DNA of 27,080 bases, taken from the NCBI GenBank assembly GCA_025981625.1, contig JAICXF010000023.1:1-27080 (forward strand), given 5' to 3'. This stretch comes from Sphingomonas sp. (GTDB lineage Bacteria; Pseudomonadota; Alphaproteobacteria; Sphingomonadales; Sphingomonadaceae). How positions within the stretch are numbered: position 1 is the stretch's first letter; every line of letters starts with the position of its first letter. A program made the translations under genes and the position numbers. The notes beneath the pieces were generated by a model, which was not told the DNA's origin, searched no databases, and was given only the letters and a program-made list of their open reading frames with translations. Shown here one piece after another: positions 15,122 through 23,998 of this stretch.

Positions 15122-17406
15122 GCGACGAGGTCGAAGCTCCCGTGCACGCCCTCGGCTTGCGCGGATGGCGCGATCCATACGTCGAACGTGCCCGGCTCGA
15201 CGGTGGGCCGGTCCTGCAGCCCGTAGAAAGCGAGGTCGGACGGAGTCAGCGTAAAGCGCACCACCTGCGATTGGCCGGGCGCGAGCGCGACCTTGCGGAA
15301 CGCTTTGAGCTCCCGGACGGGCTGGGTGACGCTCGCGACGCGGTCGTGGATGTACAGCTGCGCGACTTCCTCGGCGGCGCGGCTCCCGCGATTGGTGATC
15401 GTCGCCGCGATCTGGATCGAGCCGTTCGCCGGCATCGTCGGGCTGCTCAGGGCAAAGCCGCTATACTCGATCCTGCCGTAGGTGAGCCCGTGGCCGAACG
15501 GGAAACGGGCGCTGTTCGGAATGCCGCGGAAATGCGCCTTGTAGGGCTGGAGCTCGCCGGGCGGGTTGGGCCGCCCGGTCGGCTTGTGCGCATAATAATA
15601 AGGCTCCTGGCCGGATTTCCACGGGAAGCTCGCGGGCAGGCGGCCGGACGGACCATAAGCGCCGAACAGCACGTCGGCGATGGCATTGCCGGTCTCGGTA
15701 CCGAGGAACCATGTCGCGAGGATCGCCGGCGCATCCGCGACGGCGCCTTCGAGCGCGAGCGCGCGACCATGCTTCAGGACCACGACCATCGGCTTGCCGG
15801 TCGCCGCGACGGCTTCGGCCAGCGCCTGCTGCGGCGCGGGCACGACAATCTCGGTCCGCGACTGCGCTTCGCCCGACATGTTCGCGCTTTCGCCGATGGC
15901 GAGGATGACGATATCGGCGGTTCGGGCAGCGGAGACGGCCTGTTCGATTCCGCCTGGCAGCGGCTCCTCGACGCCGGAACCCGGCGCGACGATCACCGAC
16001 TGAGGGTTCGCGACCGCGGCGCGGATTCCGTTTGCCAGATCGACCGCCTTTGCGTCGTCGCCATAGACGACCCACGGGCCGACCAGGTCGTGCGGACCGG
16101 CGGCGAATGGCCCGATCAGCGCGATCCTTTTGCCCGAGCGCGGCAGCGGCAGCAGGTCGCCGTCGTTCTTCAAGAGGACGATCGCCTTGCGGCCCGCTTC
16201 GCGAGCGAGCGCGCGCGTCTGCGGAAGCACCGAGCGCGCGGCCTCGCGCTTCTCGTCGATCCGGCGGAAGGGATCGTCGAACAGGCCGAGCATCGCCTTG
16301 AGCGCAAGCACGCGGCGCACCGATTGGTCGAGCTTCGCCTCCGGCACTTCGCCGGCGCGGACGAGGTCGGGCAGGAACTGGCGATAGAGGCCGCTCTGCA
16401 TGCTCATGTCGACGCCGGCGAGGAACGCGAGCCTGGCAGCGTCCCGGCCGTCCTTCGCATAGCCGGCGGCAATCATTTCCTCGTCGCCGGTGTAGTCGGA
16501 GACGACGAAGCCTTCGAAACCCCACTCGCCGCGCAGCAGGTCGGTCATCAGCCAGTGGTTGCCGGTCGAGGGGACGCCGTTGATCTCGTTGAACGAGGCC
16601 ATCGCCGACAGCGCACCGGCCTCGAAGCCGGCCTTGTAGGTCTGGAGATACACCTGGCGCAGCCGGCGCATCGACATGTCGACGACGTTATAGTCGAGCC
16701 CCGATTCCGCCGCCCCGTAGGCAGCGAAATGCTTGATGCAGGACAATAGGTGCTCGTTCGACTTGAGGTCCGGCCCCTGGAAGCCGCGCACTCTCGCGGC
16801 CGCGAACAGGCTGCCGAGCAGCGGGTCCTCGCCGCCGCCTTCCACTCCGCGGCCCCAGCGCTGATCGCGCGCGACGTCGACCATCGGCGAGAAGGTCCAG
16901 TCGATTCCGGCACCCGATGCCTCGAACGCTGCCGCTTCGGCGGTGCGCCGGGCAAGCTCCGGCTCGAAGCTCGCGACCTCGGCGAGCGGGACGGGGAAGA
17001 TCGTGCGATGCCCGTGGATGATGTCGGCGCCGAAGATCAGCGGGATCTTCAACCGCGACTGGCTTGCAGCGGCGGTCTGCAGGATGCGCGCCATCCGCGC
17101 GCCGTTGCCGTTGAAGACGCCGGTGAGCAGTCCCTCGCGGGCTTCCTTCACCTGCTGCTCGAAGTCCGAGCCGTTGCCCGGCGGGTTGAGGCTGAGCGCC
17201 GCGCCGCCGCCCCATGCGGAGGCCATCAGCTGGAGCTGGCCGGCCTTCTCCTCGAGCGTCATCCGCGACACGAGCTGGTCGACGAAGGCCGGAATCTGCA
17301 CCTTGCCGGCGGCCAGCAGAAGCGCGCGCGCGGGGCTGGCGAGCCAGGCGGCTGCGGCCCCGGCGGAAATGAGAATGGCGCGTCGTGAAACCGCCAGGTC
17401 CAGCAT
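15118..17406 (-). CDS. bglX: Glycoside hydrolase family 3 beta-glucosidase, exported (BglX-like)
   Basis: The protein has 762 residues, the usual BglX length. ATG at 17404-17406 has GAGGGAG upstream; a start at 17451 is possible but unsupported. The N-terminus has a twin-arginine-like signal (SRRAILISAGAAAAWLASPARA, SRR then a hydrophobic stretch). The TIM-barrel domain holds GADIIHGHRT, RWGRGVEGGGEDP, CIKHFAAYG and GFVVSDYTG, with Asp304 as the expected nucleophile. The second domain holds MSGEAQSR with Glu513 as the likely acid/base. A C-terminal fibronectin-III-like domain (VTQPVRELKAFRKVAL) completes the family order. It would release glucose from beta-glucosides in the periplasm; linkage preference cannot be read from sequence. 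It is divergent from the LacI gene with a LacI-type operator between them. Confidence 0.92.
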   Translation of the reverse strand: MLDLAVSRRAILISAGAAAAWLASPARALLLAAGKVQIPAFVDQLVSRMTLEEKAGQLQLMASAWGGGAALSLNPPGNGSDFEQQVKEAREGLLTGVFNGNGARMARILQTAAASQSRLKIPLIFGADIIHGHRTIFPVPLAEVASFEPELARRTAEAAAFEASGAGIDWTFSPMVDVARDQRWGRGVEGGGEDPLLGSLFAAARVRGFQGPDLKSNEHLLSCIKHFAAYGAAESGLDYNVVDMSMRRLRQVYLQTYKAGFEAGALSAMASFNEINGVPSTGNHWLMTDLLRGEWGFEGFVVSDYTGDEEMIAAGYAKDGRDAARLAFLAGVDMSMQSGLYRQFLPDLVRAGEVPEAKLDQSVRRVLALKAMLGLFDDPFRRIDEKREAARSVLPQTRALAREAGRKAIVLLKNDGDLLPLPRSGKRIALIGPFAAGPHDLVGPWVVYGDDAKAVDLANGIRAAVANPQSVIVAPGSGVEEPLPGGIEQAVSAARTADIVILAIGESANMSGEAQSRTEIVVPAPQQALAEAVAATGKPMVVVLKHGRALALEGAVADAPAILATWFLGTETGNAIADVLFGAYGPSGRLPASFPWKSGQEPYYYAHKPTGRPNPPGELQPYKAHFRGIPNSARFPFGHGLTYGRIEYSGFALSSPTMPANGSIQIAATITNRGSRAAEEVAQLYIHDRVASVTQPVRELKAFRKVALAPGQSQVVRFTLTPSDLAFYGLQDRPTVEPGTFDVWIAPSAQAEGVHGSFDLVA

Positions 17407-17481
17407 GAACTCTCCCTCTATCCCCGGACCGAGCCATAGACGAGGTGCCAAGCCGGCATCGCCGCCGTGCTTGACGCCTCG

Positions 17482-17495
17482 TGTAACCGGTTACA
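17482..17495. promoter_or_regulatory. LacI-type operator palindrome between GH3 and lacI-family genes
   Basis: TGTAACCGGTTACA is a perfect 14-bp palindrome with a central CG, the classic form of LacI-family operators. It lies 75 nt upstream of the GH3 ATG and 96 nt upstream of the LacI ATG. A TTGACG hexamer (17471-17476) precedes it on the plus strand, so the site may sit in the promoter spacer. The same sequence recurs upstream of the TonB receptor (23845-23860). Confidence 0.75.
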
Positions 17496-17591
17496 TGACG
17501 CACGCGCAGCGCAATTGCAATCGCCCCGCGAGTGGCTTTTGCGCGCTGTGCAGTCGATGGGATACAGCTCCTGCTGCTCACTCGGGAAAGC

Positions 17592-18578
17592 ATGTCCAAA
17601 GCCACGATCCGCCACGTCGCCCGCCGCGCGCAGCTCTCCGTCGCCACCGTGTCGCGCGCGCTCAACGGATTCGACAACGTCAGCGACGATGCGCGCGACC
17701 GGGTCGCCGAGGCCGTTCGCGAGCTCGGCTATGTCCCGCATGCGGGGGCGCGCAGCCTCAGCCTCGCGAGGACCAACGCGCTGGGCGTCGTGCTCCCCGA
17801 CCTTCACGGCGAGTTTTTCTCGGAATTCGTGCGCGGCATGGACCGGGAAGCGAGCCGTCGCGGCTATCTCCTGCTGCTTTCGAACCTGCACGCCCAGGCG
17901 GAGCAGGCGGTGCTGGCGCTGAGGGCAATGCACGGGCGGGTGGACGGCCTGATCGTAATGGCGCCCCATCTTGCCGCGGAGGATCTCGCGGCGGCACTGC
18001 CGGCGGGCGTGCCGTCGGTTCTCGTCAACACGCGCGACGGACGCAGCGGCCGCGCCGCGATCCATCTCGACAATGCGGCCGGAGCGCAGGCGGTGGTCGA
18101 TCATCTGGTCTCGATCGGACGCAAGCGGCTGGTGCACATCGCGGGCCCTGAGGGCAATATTGACGCCGACGAGCGTGCGGCGGCCTTTACCGCAGGCTGT
18201 ACGGCGCGCGGCGTCGACGGTCTCATCATGCGCGGCGATTTCGACGAAAGCTCGGGCGAGCGGGCGATCCTCGAGTTGCTTGATCGAGGCCAGTCGTTCG
18301 ACGGACTGTTCGCGGCGAACGACAATATGGCGATCGGCGCGCTGGCGGCGCTCCGCGCGCGCGCCGTGCAAGTGCCGGACGAGGTGGCGGTGGCCGGGTT
18401 CGACGACATCCCGCTCGCGCGCCATCTCGGCCTCACGACCGTGCGCGTGCGGATCGACGAGCTTGGCGAGCGCGCCGTTGCGCGGCTGCTCCAGTCGATG
18501 GCGACTCCGGATAGCAACGGCGACGAGCGGCATGCGCCCGAGCTCGTCGTGCGGCACACGACCGACCGGGGCCGTTGA
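17592..18578 (+). CDS. LacI-family transcriptional regulator
   Basis: The protein has 328 residues. ATG at 17592 follows GGGAAAG and opens directly into the LacI HTH (TIRHVARRAQLSVATVSRALNG, residues ~5-26; the recognition helix is VATVSRALNG), followed by the hinge GYVPHAGARSLSLART. The periplasmic-binding-protein-like sensor domain fills the rest (NALGVVLPDLHGEFF, GLIVMAP, FDGLFAANDNMAIG, VAVAGFDDIPLARHL). It most likely represses the glucan genes and itself through the palindromes at 17482 and 23845, with a sugar as inducer. Its TGA (18576-18578) overlaps the ATG of the GH144-type gene, so the two are co-translated. The sugar effector is not known. Confidence 0.93.
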   Translation: MSKATIRHVARRAQLSVATVSRALNGFDNVSDDARDRVAEAVRELGYVPHAGARSLSLARTNALGVVLPDLHGEFFSEFVRGMDREASRRGYLLLLSNLHAQAEQAVLALRAMHGRVDGLIVMAPHLAAEDLAAALPAGVPSVLVNTRDGRSGRAAIHLDNAAGAQAVVDHLVSIGRKRLVHIAGPEGNIDADERAAAFTAGCTARGVDGLIMRGDFDESSGERAILELLDRGQSFDGLFAANDNMAIGALAALRARAVQVPDEVAVAGFDDIPLARHLGLTTVRVRIDELGERAVARLLQSMATPDSNGDERHAPELVVRHTTDRGR

Positions 18579-19993
18579 TGGACCTCGATCGTCGGCAGCT
18601 TCTCGAGCGATCGGCGCTGCTTGCCGCGGCCGTCGCGCTGCCGGTGCGCGCGTTCGCGGCGGCTCCGCGGACGCTCCCCGCCTTCTACGAGGATATCGAG
18701 CACCGCACCTTCCGCTGGTTCTGGGACACGGCCAATCGTCACAACGGGCTGGTGCCCGACCGAGCGCCGAGCCCGAGCTTCGCGAGCATTGCGGCGGTCG
18801 GTTTCGCGCTTCCCGCTTATGCGATCGGTGTCGAGCGCGGCTGGTGCACGAGGGTGGAGGCGCGTGAGCTTACGCTGACGACCCTGCGCTTCTTCTGGAA
18901 CGCGCCGCAGGGGCCGGAACCGGCCGGCACGACTGGCGAGGCAGGCTTCTTCTACCACTTTCTCGACATGGAGACGGGGACGCGATTCCGCGACGTCGAG
19001 CTGTCGAGCGTCGACACCACCATCCTGCTGATGGGCGCCCTGTTCGCGGCGCAATATTTTGATCGCGATGATGCGGCGGAGCGGGAGATCAGGCGGCTCG
19101 GCGATGCGCTCTACGATCGCGCCGACTGGAACTTTTTCCGAAGCGACGGACGCCGCGCAATCTCGATGGGCTGGCACCCGGGCGAAGGGCTGATCCCGGC
19201 AAACTGGGTCGGGTTCAATGAGGGGATGTTCGTCAACATCCTCGCGCTCGGCTCGCCGAGCCATCCCGCACCCGCAGACCTGTGGCAACAATGGACCTCG
19301 ACCTATGCGGATTATTGGCGCGGCGAGGGATCGACGCGGCGGCTCGCCTTCGCGCCGCTGTTCACGCATCAGTACAGCCAGATCTTCATCGATTTCCGCC
19401 GCATCCACGACGCGGTCATGCGAAAGGCGGGCTTCGACTATTTCGAGAACAGCCGGCGCGAAACCTATGCCAACCGCGCCTATTGCACCGCCAATCCGAT
19501 GGGCTGGCGCGGCTATTCGAGCGACCTGTGGGGTTTGACCGCGTGCGATGGACCGGGCGACTTCGAGCTTCCCTACCGCGGCGCGCGCAGAACATTCTAC
19601 GGCTATGCCGCGCGCGGGCCGGGGAGCGAGCCGGGCGGTGTCGACGACGGGACCATCGCGCCGACGGCCGCGCTTGGCTCGCTTCCTTTCGCTCCGGAGA
19701 TCGTGGTGCCGTGCGCCAGGCAGCTTTTGCGGCAGCCGGGGCTGTTCGACCGCTACGGCTTCAAGGACGCGTTCAACCCGAGCTTCACCTACGCCGGCCT
19801 CAAGGTGGGCACCGGCAGCGTCGACCCGCAGCACGGATGGGTGGGCAAGGACTATCTCGGCATCGACCAGGGTCCGATCCTGCTCCAGGCGGCGAATTAT
19901 CGCGACGACTTCGTGTGGCGGTACATGCGCCGCGTGCCGGCAATCCGCCGCGGCCTCAAGCGCGCCGGATTTTCCGGCGGATGGCTCGGCTGA
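18578..19993 (+). CDS. Glucoamylase-like glycoside hydrolase (GH144-type, endo-beta-1,2-glucanase-like), exported
   Basis: The protein has 471 residues. ATG at 18578 overlaps the LacI stop (TGATG). The N-terminus is a signal peptide with a twin-arginine-like start (DRRQLLERSALLAAAVALPVRAFA, RR then a hydrophobic core). The mature part reads as the Pfam 'glycoamylase' (PF10091) (alpha/alpha)6-barrel: HRTFRWFWDTAN, PSFASIAAVGFAL, GFFYHFLDM, SSVDTTILLMGALFA, NEGMFVNILALGSP, WGLTACDGPG, DGTIAPTAALGSLPFAPE and GIDQGPILLQAANYR. Characterised members of this fold form GH144, endo-beta-1,2-glucanases, so that is the leading activity; other glucan or polysaccharide targets are possible. Pairing with a GH3 enzyme fits stepwise breakdown to glucose. 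Catalytic acids cannot be assigned with confidence here. Confidence 0.82.
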   Translation: MDLDRRQLLERSALLAAAVALPVRAFAAAPRTLPAFYEDIEHRTFRWFWDTANRHNGLVPDRAPSPSFASIAAVGFALPAYAIGVERGWCTRVEARELTLTTLRFFWNAPQGPEPAGTTGEAGFFYHFLDMETGTRFRDVELSSVDTTILLMGALFAAQYFDRDDAAEREIRRLGDALYDRADWNFFRSDGRRAISMGWHPGEGLIPANWVGFNEGMFVNILALGSPSHPAPADLWQQWTSTYADYWRGEGSTRRLAFAPLFTHQYSQIFIDFRRIHDAVMRKAGFDYFENSRRETYANRAYCTANPMGWRGYSSDLWGLTACDGPGDFELPYRGARRTFYGYAARGPGSEPGGVDDGTIAPTAALGSLPFAPEIVVPCARQLLRQPGLFDRYGFKDAFNPSFTYAGLKVGTGSVDPQHGWVGKDYLGIDQGPILLQAANYRDDFVWRYMRRVPAIRRGLKRAGFSGGWLG

Positions 19994-20008
19994 GCGAAGC
20001 GGCTCAGC
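19989..20008. terminator. Stem-loop containing both stop codons of a convergent gene pair
   Basis: GCTGAGC (19989-19995), loop GAAGCG, GCTCAGC (20002-20008) form a 7-bp stem. The TGA of the GH144-type gene (19991-19993) lies in one arm and the TGA of the DUF6445 gene (20004-20006, minus) in the other. There is no T-run, so it would be a weak terminator or an mRNA 3'-end stabiliser acting both ways. Confidence 0.4.
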
Positions 20009-20687
20009 GCCCGCGGACGAACAGATTGGCGGTGAGCCGGCCTTCGCGCGGGTCGGCGCTGAAGCGCATGCCCGCGGGAATGATGCCGGAATGGAGAAGG
20101 CTTCCCTGATAGATGACGAGCCGGTCGGGCACCGCCTCGACCGCACTGATCTGCTCGAAGAACGCGTCCGAGCCGTCGATGTAGCCCGAGTCGTCGGGCA
20201 GGAGTGCCGCTTCGGCTTGCGCAACGCGCACGAAGGTCGCGAGATTCGCTTCGGTGACGCGCTCGATGCCGGTCGACCGCTGGCGATAGAAGGCAGTGCC
20301 GGAGCCCGGCGGAACCCTCAGGTAATGAAGCAGTGCGAGGTGCTTCTGGTCGGTCGTGTCGAAGTGCGGCGCACGCTGCGGCGGCGTCAGGCTCGCCGGT
20401 GGCGTGCTGACGATCGAGAAGCTCGCCTCGATCAGGTCGAAACTGTCGATGTCGAAACCGCCGCCGATGAACTGCGCTGCGCGCTCGCACGTTTCAGTGA
20501 CATAGGCCTCGGCAGCGATATCGCCGCTGCCGATGATCCGCCGTACGCCGGGGTAATAATTGGTGTGCGGAGGATAGGGGGCGAGGCTCTCGGCTAGACG
20601 CAGGATTTGGTCGAGCTCGCCGCTGAACTCGTCGATGACGACAACGTGGCTCTGCGTGTCTCCAAATCGTCGAAGTTCGGGCCTCAC
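20004..20687 (-). CDS. DUF6445 family protein, possible Fe(II)/2-oxoglutarate oxygenase-like fold
   Basis: The protein has 227 residues. The central stretch APHFDTTDQKHLALLHYL followed by GTAFYRQRSTGIE, and VIYQGSLLHSG...FSADPREGRLTANLF near the end, match the DUF6445 pattern seen near TonB receptors in sphingomonads, caulobacters and xanthomonads. I see a possible metal triad His108-x-Asp110 with His199, plus Arg213/Arg217 downstream, in the order HxD...H...R used by 2-oxoglutarate oxygenases; this function is inference. The start is GTG at 20685-20687, with AAGAG 6 nt upstream. A terminator-like hairpin lies just before it (20704-20732), so expression probably depends on read-through from the receptor gene. 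Confidence 0.8.
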   Translation of the reverse strand: MRPELRRFGDTQSHVVVIDEFSGELDQILRLAESLAPYPPHTNYYPGVRRIIGSGDIAAEAYVTETCERAAQFIGGGFDIDSFDLIEASFSIVSTPPASLTPPQRAPHFDTTDQKHLALLHYLRVPPGSGTAFYRQRSTGIERVTEANLATFVRVAQAEAALLPDDSGYIDGSDAFFEQISAVEAVPDRLVIYQGSLLHSGIIPAGMRFSADPREGRLTANLFVRGR

Positions 20688-20703
20688 TGAGGGCTCTTAG
20701 ACG

Positions 20704-20732
20704 AAAAGGGGAGGGGCGGTGAGGCCCCTCCC
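20704..20732 (-). terminator. Rho-independent terminator-like hairpin after the TonB receptor gene
   Basis: On the minus strand GGGAGGGGC (20732-20724 paired with 20717-20709), loop of 6 nt, and GCCCCTCCC form a 9-bp GC-rich stem that is followed by C then TTTT (20707-20704). It lies 42 nt after the receptor stop and only 16 nt before the GTG of the DUF6445 gene. It probably ends most receptor transcripts and lets a fraction through. Confidence 0.65.
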
Positions 20733-20773
20733 AATCGGCCCGAGGGGATTCAAGGGCCGGAGTTCTGTTCGAA

Positions 20774-23700
20774 CTAGAAGGTGAAACGCGCGCCGATCTT
20801 GAAGTTGCGTCCCTGGCTCGCGACCCCGAGGCCCTTGTCGACCTTGTGCGACGGCCCGGGGCCGCCAACGAAGCCGAGTCCGCTGCCCCACTGCGAATAT
20901 TGGCGATTGACGAAGTCGAACGCATTCAGCGCCTCGAAATAGACGGTGAAATCCTGGCCCGGATTCCACGGCGCCTTGAACGTTTTCGAGACGTTGAAAT
21001 CGACATTCTTGTAAGCAATTCCGTGCGGCCGATAGACGCCAAAGTTCGTCAGGAAGCATCTGTTGCCCGATGGCGTCGGCACGTTGCACAGGACGGCAGG
21101 GTAGGATGGCCCGGACGAGAGGGTCACGACGGTCGAAAGCCTGATGTCCCACGGGAGGCCGACGGTGCCCGTGCCCACGAACCGCCAGCGTTCCAGGCCC
21201 ACTGCGGGTCCCCAACCCATGTCGCCGATCTGCGGCTCGTCGAACATGAACGGATCGCCGATCGAGTTCGTGTCCCTCGGATCGTTGCTCCGCGAATTCG
21301 AAATCGTCAGCGCGGCGCTGAAGCCGTAATGGCTTTCCTGCGTGTACGGCTTGTCGGCGGTCAGATACACCGCGGTGTAATGGGCCTTGCCGTCGCTGTT
21401 GCCGATGAAGATGGCGCCATGGCCCGGCAGGGGTGCCCCGAAGATCGCTGCTCCAGGGAAGAAAATGCCGTCCGCATAAGTGATGCCGTTGTAGGTGAAG
21501 ATCGGGTTTTCACCGTTGCTGTAGCTTCCGTTGGGGTACCGGTTGCCAACCACTTCCTGATAGATGTTGTGGGAACTGATATAGGAGAAGGTGATCGACG
21601 TATTGACCTTCCCGAACCGCTTCCTGACGCCGAGGTCCACTTCGTCGGAGTAGGGAATCTTGGTCTTGTTGTTCAGGAGATGGACTTCACCGCCCTGCAT
21701 GGAAGCGAGCGCACGCAGCTGATCAGGATCCGTTGGCAAGACGTCGACGCAGAGCGGGTCAGCGGCGCCGGGGGTGCAACCGGTCGCAGGGGTCCTCAGC
21801 GTGACGACCGATTCGTAATAATCCTTGATCGTCTCGAGCGCTGAATCGATGAAGAGCGAGCGATCATAGTACCGGCCGGCGCCGGCGAACAGCACGATGT
21901 CGCGATCGCCCCGCACGTCGTACGATATGCCGAGCCTCGGCTGGAACTCGCCCATGAACGGCTTCCGGTTGTGGCCGGTGGAAATGTAGTCCTCGGGATT
22001 GATCCCGGCGGCGGTCCAGCCCGGATAGGCGCTTAGCGCTGCCGCCACGTCCGGCGGTGTGATGAAGTTCTCGTTCGTCGCATTCGACTCATAGTCCCAG
22101 CGCAATCCGTAGTTGATCAGCCAGTGGTCGTCAGGCCGCCATGAGTCCTGAGCGAAAAGCCCGATCTGGGTGTCCTTGGCGCTGACCGGCTGGACAGCAG
22201 CAGTGTTGATTGTCGCTTCGAACGGAATCGATGCGCCGACGCCCGTGAAGCTGTTGGCATCGAAGAAGAACGTCCCGTTGCCATTGTTGTCCTCGAGTCG
22301 CGACAGCTTGAGGAAGTTGACCGTGGCGCCGACCTTGATCGTGTGCGGTCCGGCGGTGATCGTCAGATTGTCCTTGATCAGGTTCTGATATTGATGGTCG
22401 TCCTGGGCAAAGTTCGTACCGCCAAGAACGAGCACATGATTGTTCGTGCTTGGGATGGTTCCAGGGAGACCATTATAGGTCACCACATAGGACGAACCGC
22501 CAACGTTCGGAATGGCGCCGTTCGCACCGGCATCGCGCGCCAGATACAGTTCATTGACCCAGTTGGAGCCGCGATGGTTCCACCAGAGCTCATACCGGTC
22601 TTCATTATTGCGATTGAGCGTCGAGGCGTCTGTGGTCGTGACGCCGCCGCTGATCGCCAGGTTGGACTCGTGACGGATGAACGCGCTCGCGTTGATCGTG
22701 TCGTCCGGCGTTGCGAAATAGGTGAGCTTCCCGAAATAAAGCTGCTCCTTGAACGTCTCCGGAAAGCTGCCGTCGTATTTTGACCGGGCCGATTGCGCAT
22801 AAGCCTGTTCGGCAGGCGGGAGAAGGCTGAGGTCGCCCGGATAAACGTTGATGTCGTTCGATCCGAACGTCTTGTTCGTGCCTTCGAAGTCAACGAAGAA
22901 TGTCAGCTTGTCCTTGATGATCGGACCGCCGAAGTTGCCGCCGAAATATTTGGTGCTGAAGTCGGGTTTGGCGCGGTAAGGCCGCGTCTTGTTGAAGAGG
23001 TTGCCGGGCCGGTCGTCGTAATTTTCGCTGATGAAGCCTTTCGGCTGCCACTCGCCGAATATTTGCCCGTGGTACTGGTTGCCGCCGGTTTTGGTGACCG
23101 TCGAAATCACGGCCGAAGCGGCGTCCCCGTACTCGGCCGCGAAATTCTGCGTCTCGACGTTGAACTGGTCGACCGCCGACGCCGGGAAAGGGTTCCCCGA
23201 CGAATAATTCTGGCCGAGGGTCCCGCCGTGGTTGACGAGGTTCTTGATGCTGAGGCCGTCGATATAGGTATTGGTGTTGTCCGAATTGATCGCCCCGGCC
23301 TGAACCTGGCGGGCCTTGCCGCCGAGAGTCGGCGGTGAAACCGTAACGCCCGGCGCCAGCGCCGCGAAATTGAGGAAGTTGCGGTCGCCGTTGGGCAGGT
23401 TTTCGATCTGGAAGCGGGAAACGTTGGTCGTCACGGCGGGCGTTTTGACGTCCTTGGTGCGTGCCCCGACCACCACGATTTCGCGGCCGGTCGCCGCCGC
23501 AGCCGCTGCCGCGAGGTCGACCGTGACTGTCTGCCCGAGCGGGACGACGACCGTCTGCGAGTGGCCGCTCGACTGAACGCGATAGGTGCTCGGCGGCAGC
23601 CCGGCGATGAGGTAATTGCCGTTCGCGTCGACCTTGGCTGTGTTCGTGTGACCGGTGTTGAGGTCGGTGAAGGTGACCACCGAACCGGGCGCGGCCCCGT

Positions 23701-23824
23701 CCACATGCCCCTGGATGCCCGAAGTCGTCTGCGCCGCGGCGGGACTTGCGAGGCCCAGCGACCCCGCAATGGCCATGACCGAAATGCCGCACGCAAGCCG
23801 ACGCTTGTTGTTGGTGATGTTCAC
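20774..23824 (-). CDS. TonB-dependent receptor, Oar-like, with N-terminal carboxypeptidase-regulatory domain
   Basis: The protein has 1,016 residues. GTG at 23822-23824 has GGGGAG about 8 nt upstream and opens a signal peptide ending ASPAAAQ. A CarboxypepD_reg-like Ig domain follows (SGIQGHVDGAAPGSVVTF...GNYLIAGLPPSTYRV). A TonB-box-like EIVVVGAR comes next, then the plug (FQIENLPNGDRNFLNFAALAPGV, NTYIDGLSIKNLVNH, AVDQFNVETQNFAAEYGDA) and a long 22-strand-type barrel ending ...FKIGARFTF with terminal Phe. It would import a bulky ligand, most likely glucan oligosaccharides, across the outer membrane with TonB energy. A LacI-type operator lies 21 nt upstream of the start. A TTG at 23839 is possible but the SD favours 23824. 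Confidence 0.92.
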   Translation of the reverse strand: MNITNNKRRLACGISVMAIAGSLGLASPAAAQTTSGIQGHVDGAAPGSVVTFTDLNTGHTNTAKVDANGNYLIAGLPPSTYRVQSSGHSQTVVVPLGQTVTVDLAAAAAAATGREIVVVGARTKDVKTPAVTTNVSRFQIENLPNGDRNFLNFAALAPGVTVSPPTLGGKARQVQAGAINSDNTNTYIDGLSIKNLVNHGGTLGQNYSSGNPFPASAVDQFNVETQNFAAEYGDAASAVISTVTKTGGNQYHGQIFGEWQPKGFISENYDDRPGNLFNKTRPYRAKPDFSTKYFGGNFGGPIIKDKLTFFVDFEGTNKTFGSNDINVYPGDLSLLPPAEQAYAQSARSKYDGSFPETFKEQLYFGKLTYFATPDDTINASAFIRHESNLAISGGVTTTDASTLNRNNEDRYELWWNHRGSNWVNELYLARDAGANGAIPNVGGSSYVVTYNGLPGTIPSTNNHVLVLGGTNFAQDDHQYQNLIKDNLTITAGPHTIKVGATVNFLKLSRLEDNNGNGTFFFDANSFTGVGASIPFEATINTAAVQPVSAKDTQIGLFAQDSWRPDDHWLINYGLRWDYESNATNENFITPPDVAAALSAYPGWTAAGINPEDYISTGHNRKPFMGEFQPRLGISYDVRGDRDIVLFAGAGRYYDRSLFIDSALETIKDYYESVVTLRTPATGCTPGAADPLCVDVLPTDPDQLRALASMQGGEVHLLNNKTKIPYSDEVDLGVRKRFGKVNTSITFSYISSHNIYQEVVGNRYPNGSYSNGENPIFTYNGITYADGIFFPGAAIFGAPLPGHGAIFIGNSDGKAHYTAVYLTADKPYTQESHYGFSAALTISNSRSNDPRDTNSIGDPFMFDEPQIGDMGWGPAVGLERWRFVGTGTVGLPWDIRLSTVVTLSSGPSYPAVLCNVPTPSGNRCFLTNFGVYRPHGIAYKNVDFNVSKTFKAPWNPGQDFTVYFEALNAFDFVNRQYSQWGSGLGFVGGPGPSHKVDKGLGVASQGRNFKIGARFTF

Positions 23825-23844
23825 TCGCGCTCTCCCCAACGGCG

Positions 23845-23860
23845 ATGTAACCGGTTACAT
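23845..23860. promoter_or_regulatory. LacI-type operator palindrome upstream of the TonB receptor
   Basis: ATGTAACCGGTTACAT is a perfect 16-bp palindrome whose inner 14 bp are identical to the site between the GH3 and LacI genes (17482-17495). It ends 21 nt from the receptor's GTG, next to the ribosome binding site, so a bound repressor would block transcription start or early elongation. It lies in the 174-bp gap between the halogenase and receptor genes. Confidence 0.75.
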
Positions 23861-23998
23861 TTACGGGTCCAAGCAATCGCCGCTTTGCGAACGGAGAAAC
23901 GCCTTCATCGGCGGCGAGTCAATTCGGCGGCGGGATCGATCTGACAGCTTTATGGCTGCTGTGGCTTTCAGGTCACGGCGCCCGTTCGTCGAAGCGGC

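Noticed and set aside
14599..16749. Very long open frame (716 codons, +) opposite the GH3 gene, and a similar 707-codon minus frame at 18101-20224
   Set aside because: Both are Arg/Asp/Ala-rich shadows of clear genes (GH3; LacI and GH144-type). They have no recognisable domain and no ribosome binding site, and they are explained by high GC at third positions.
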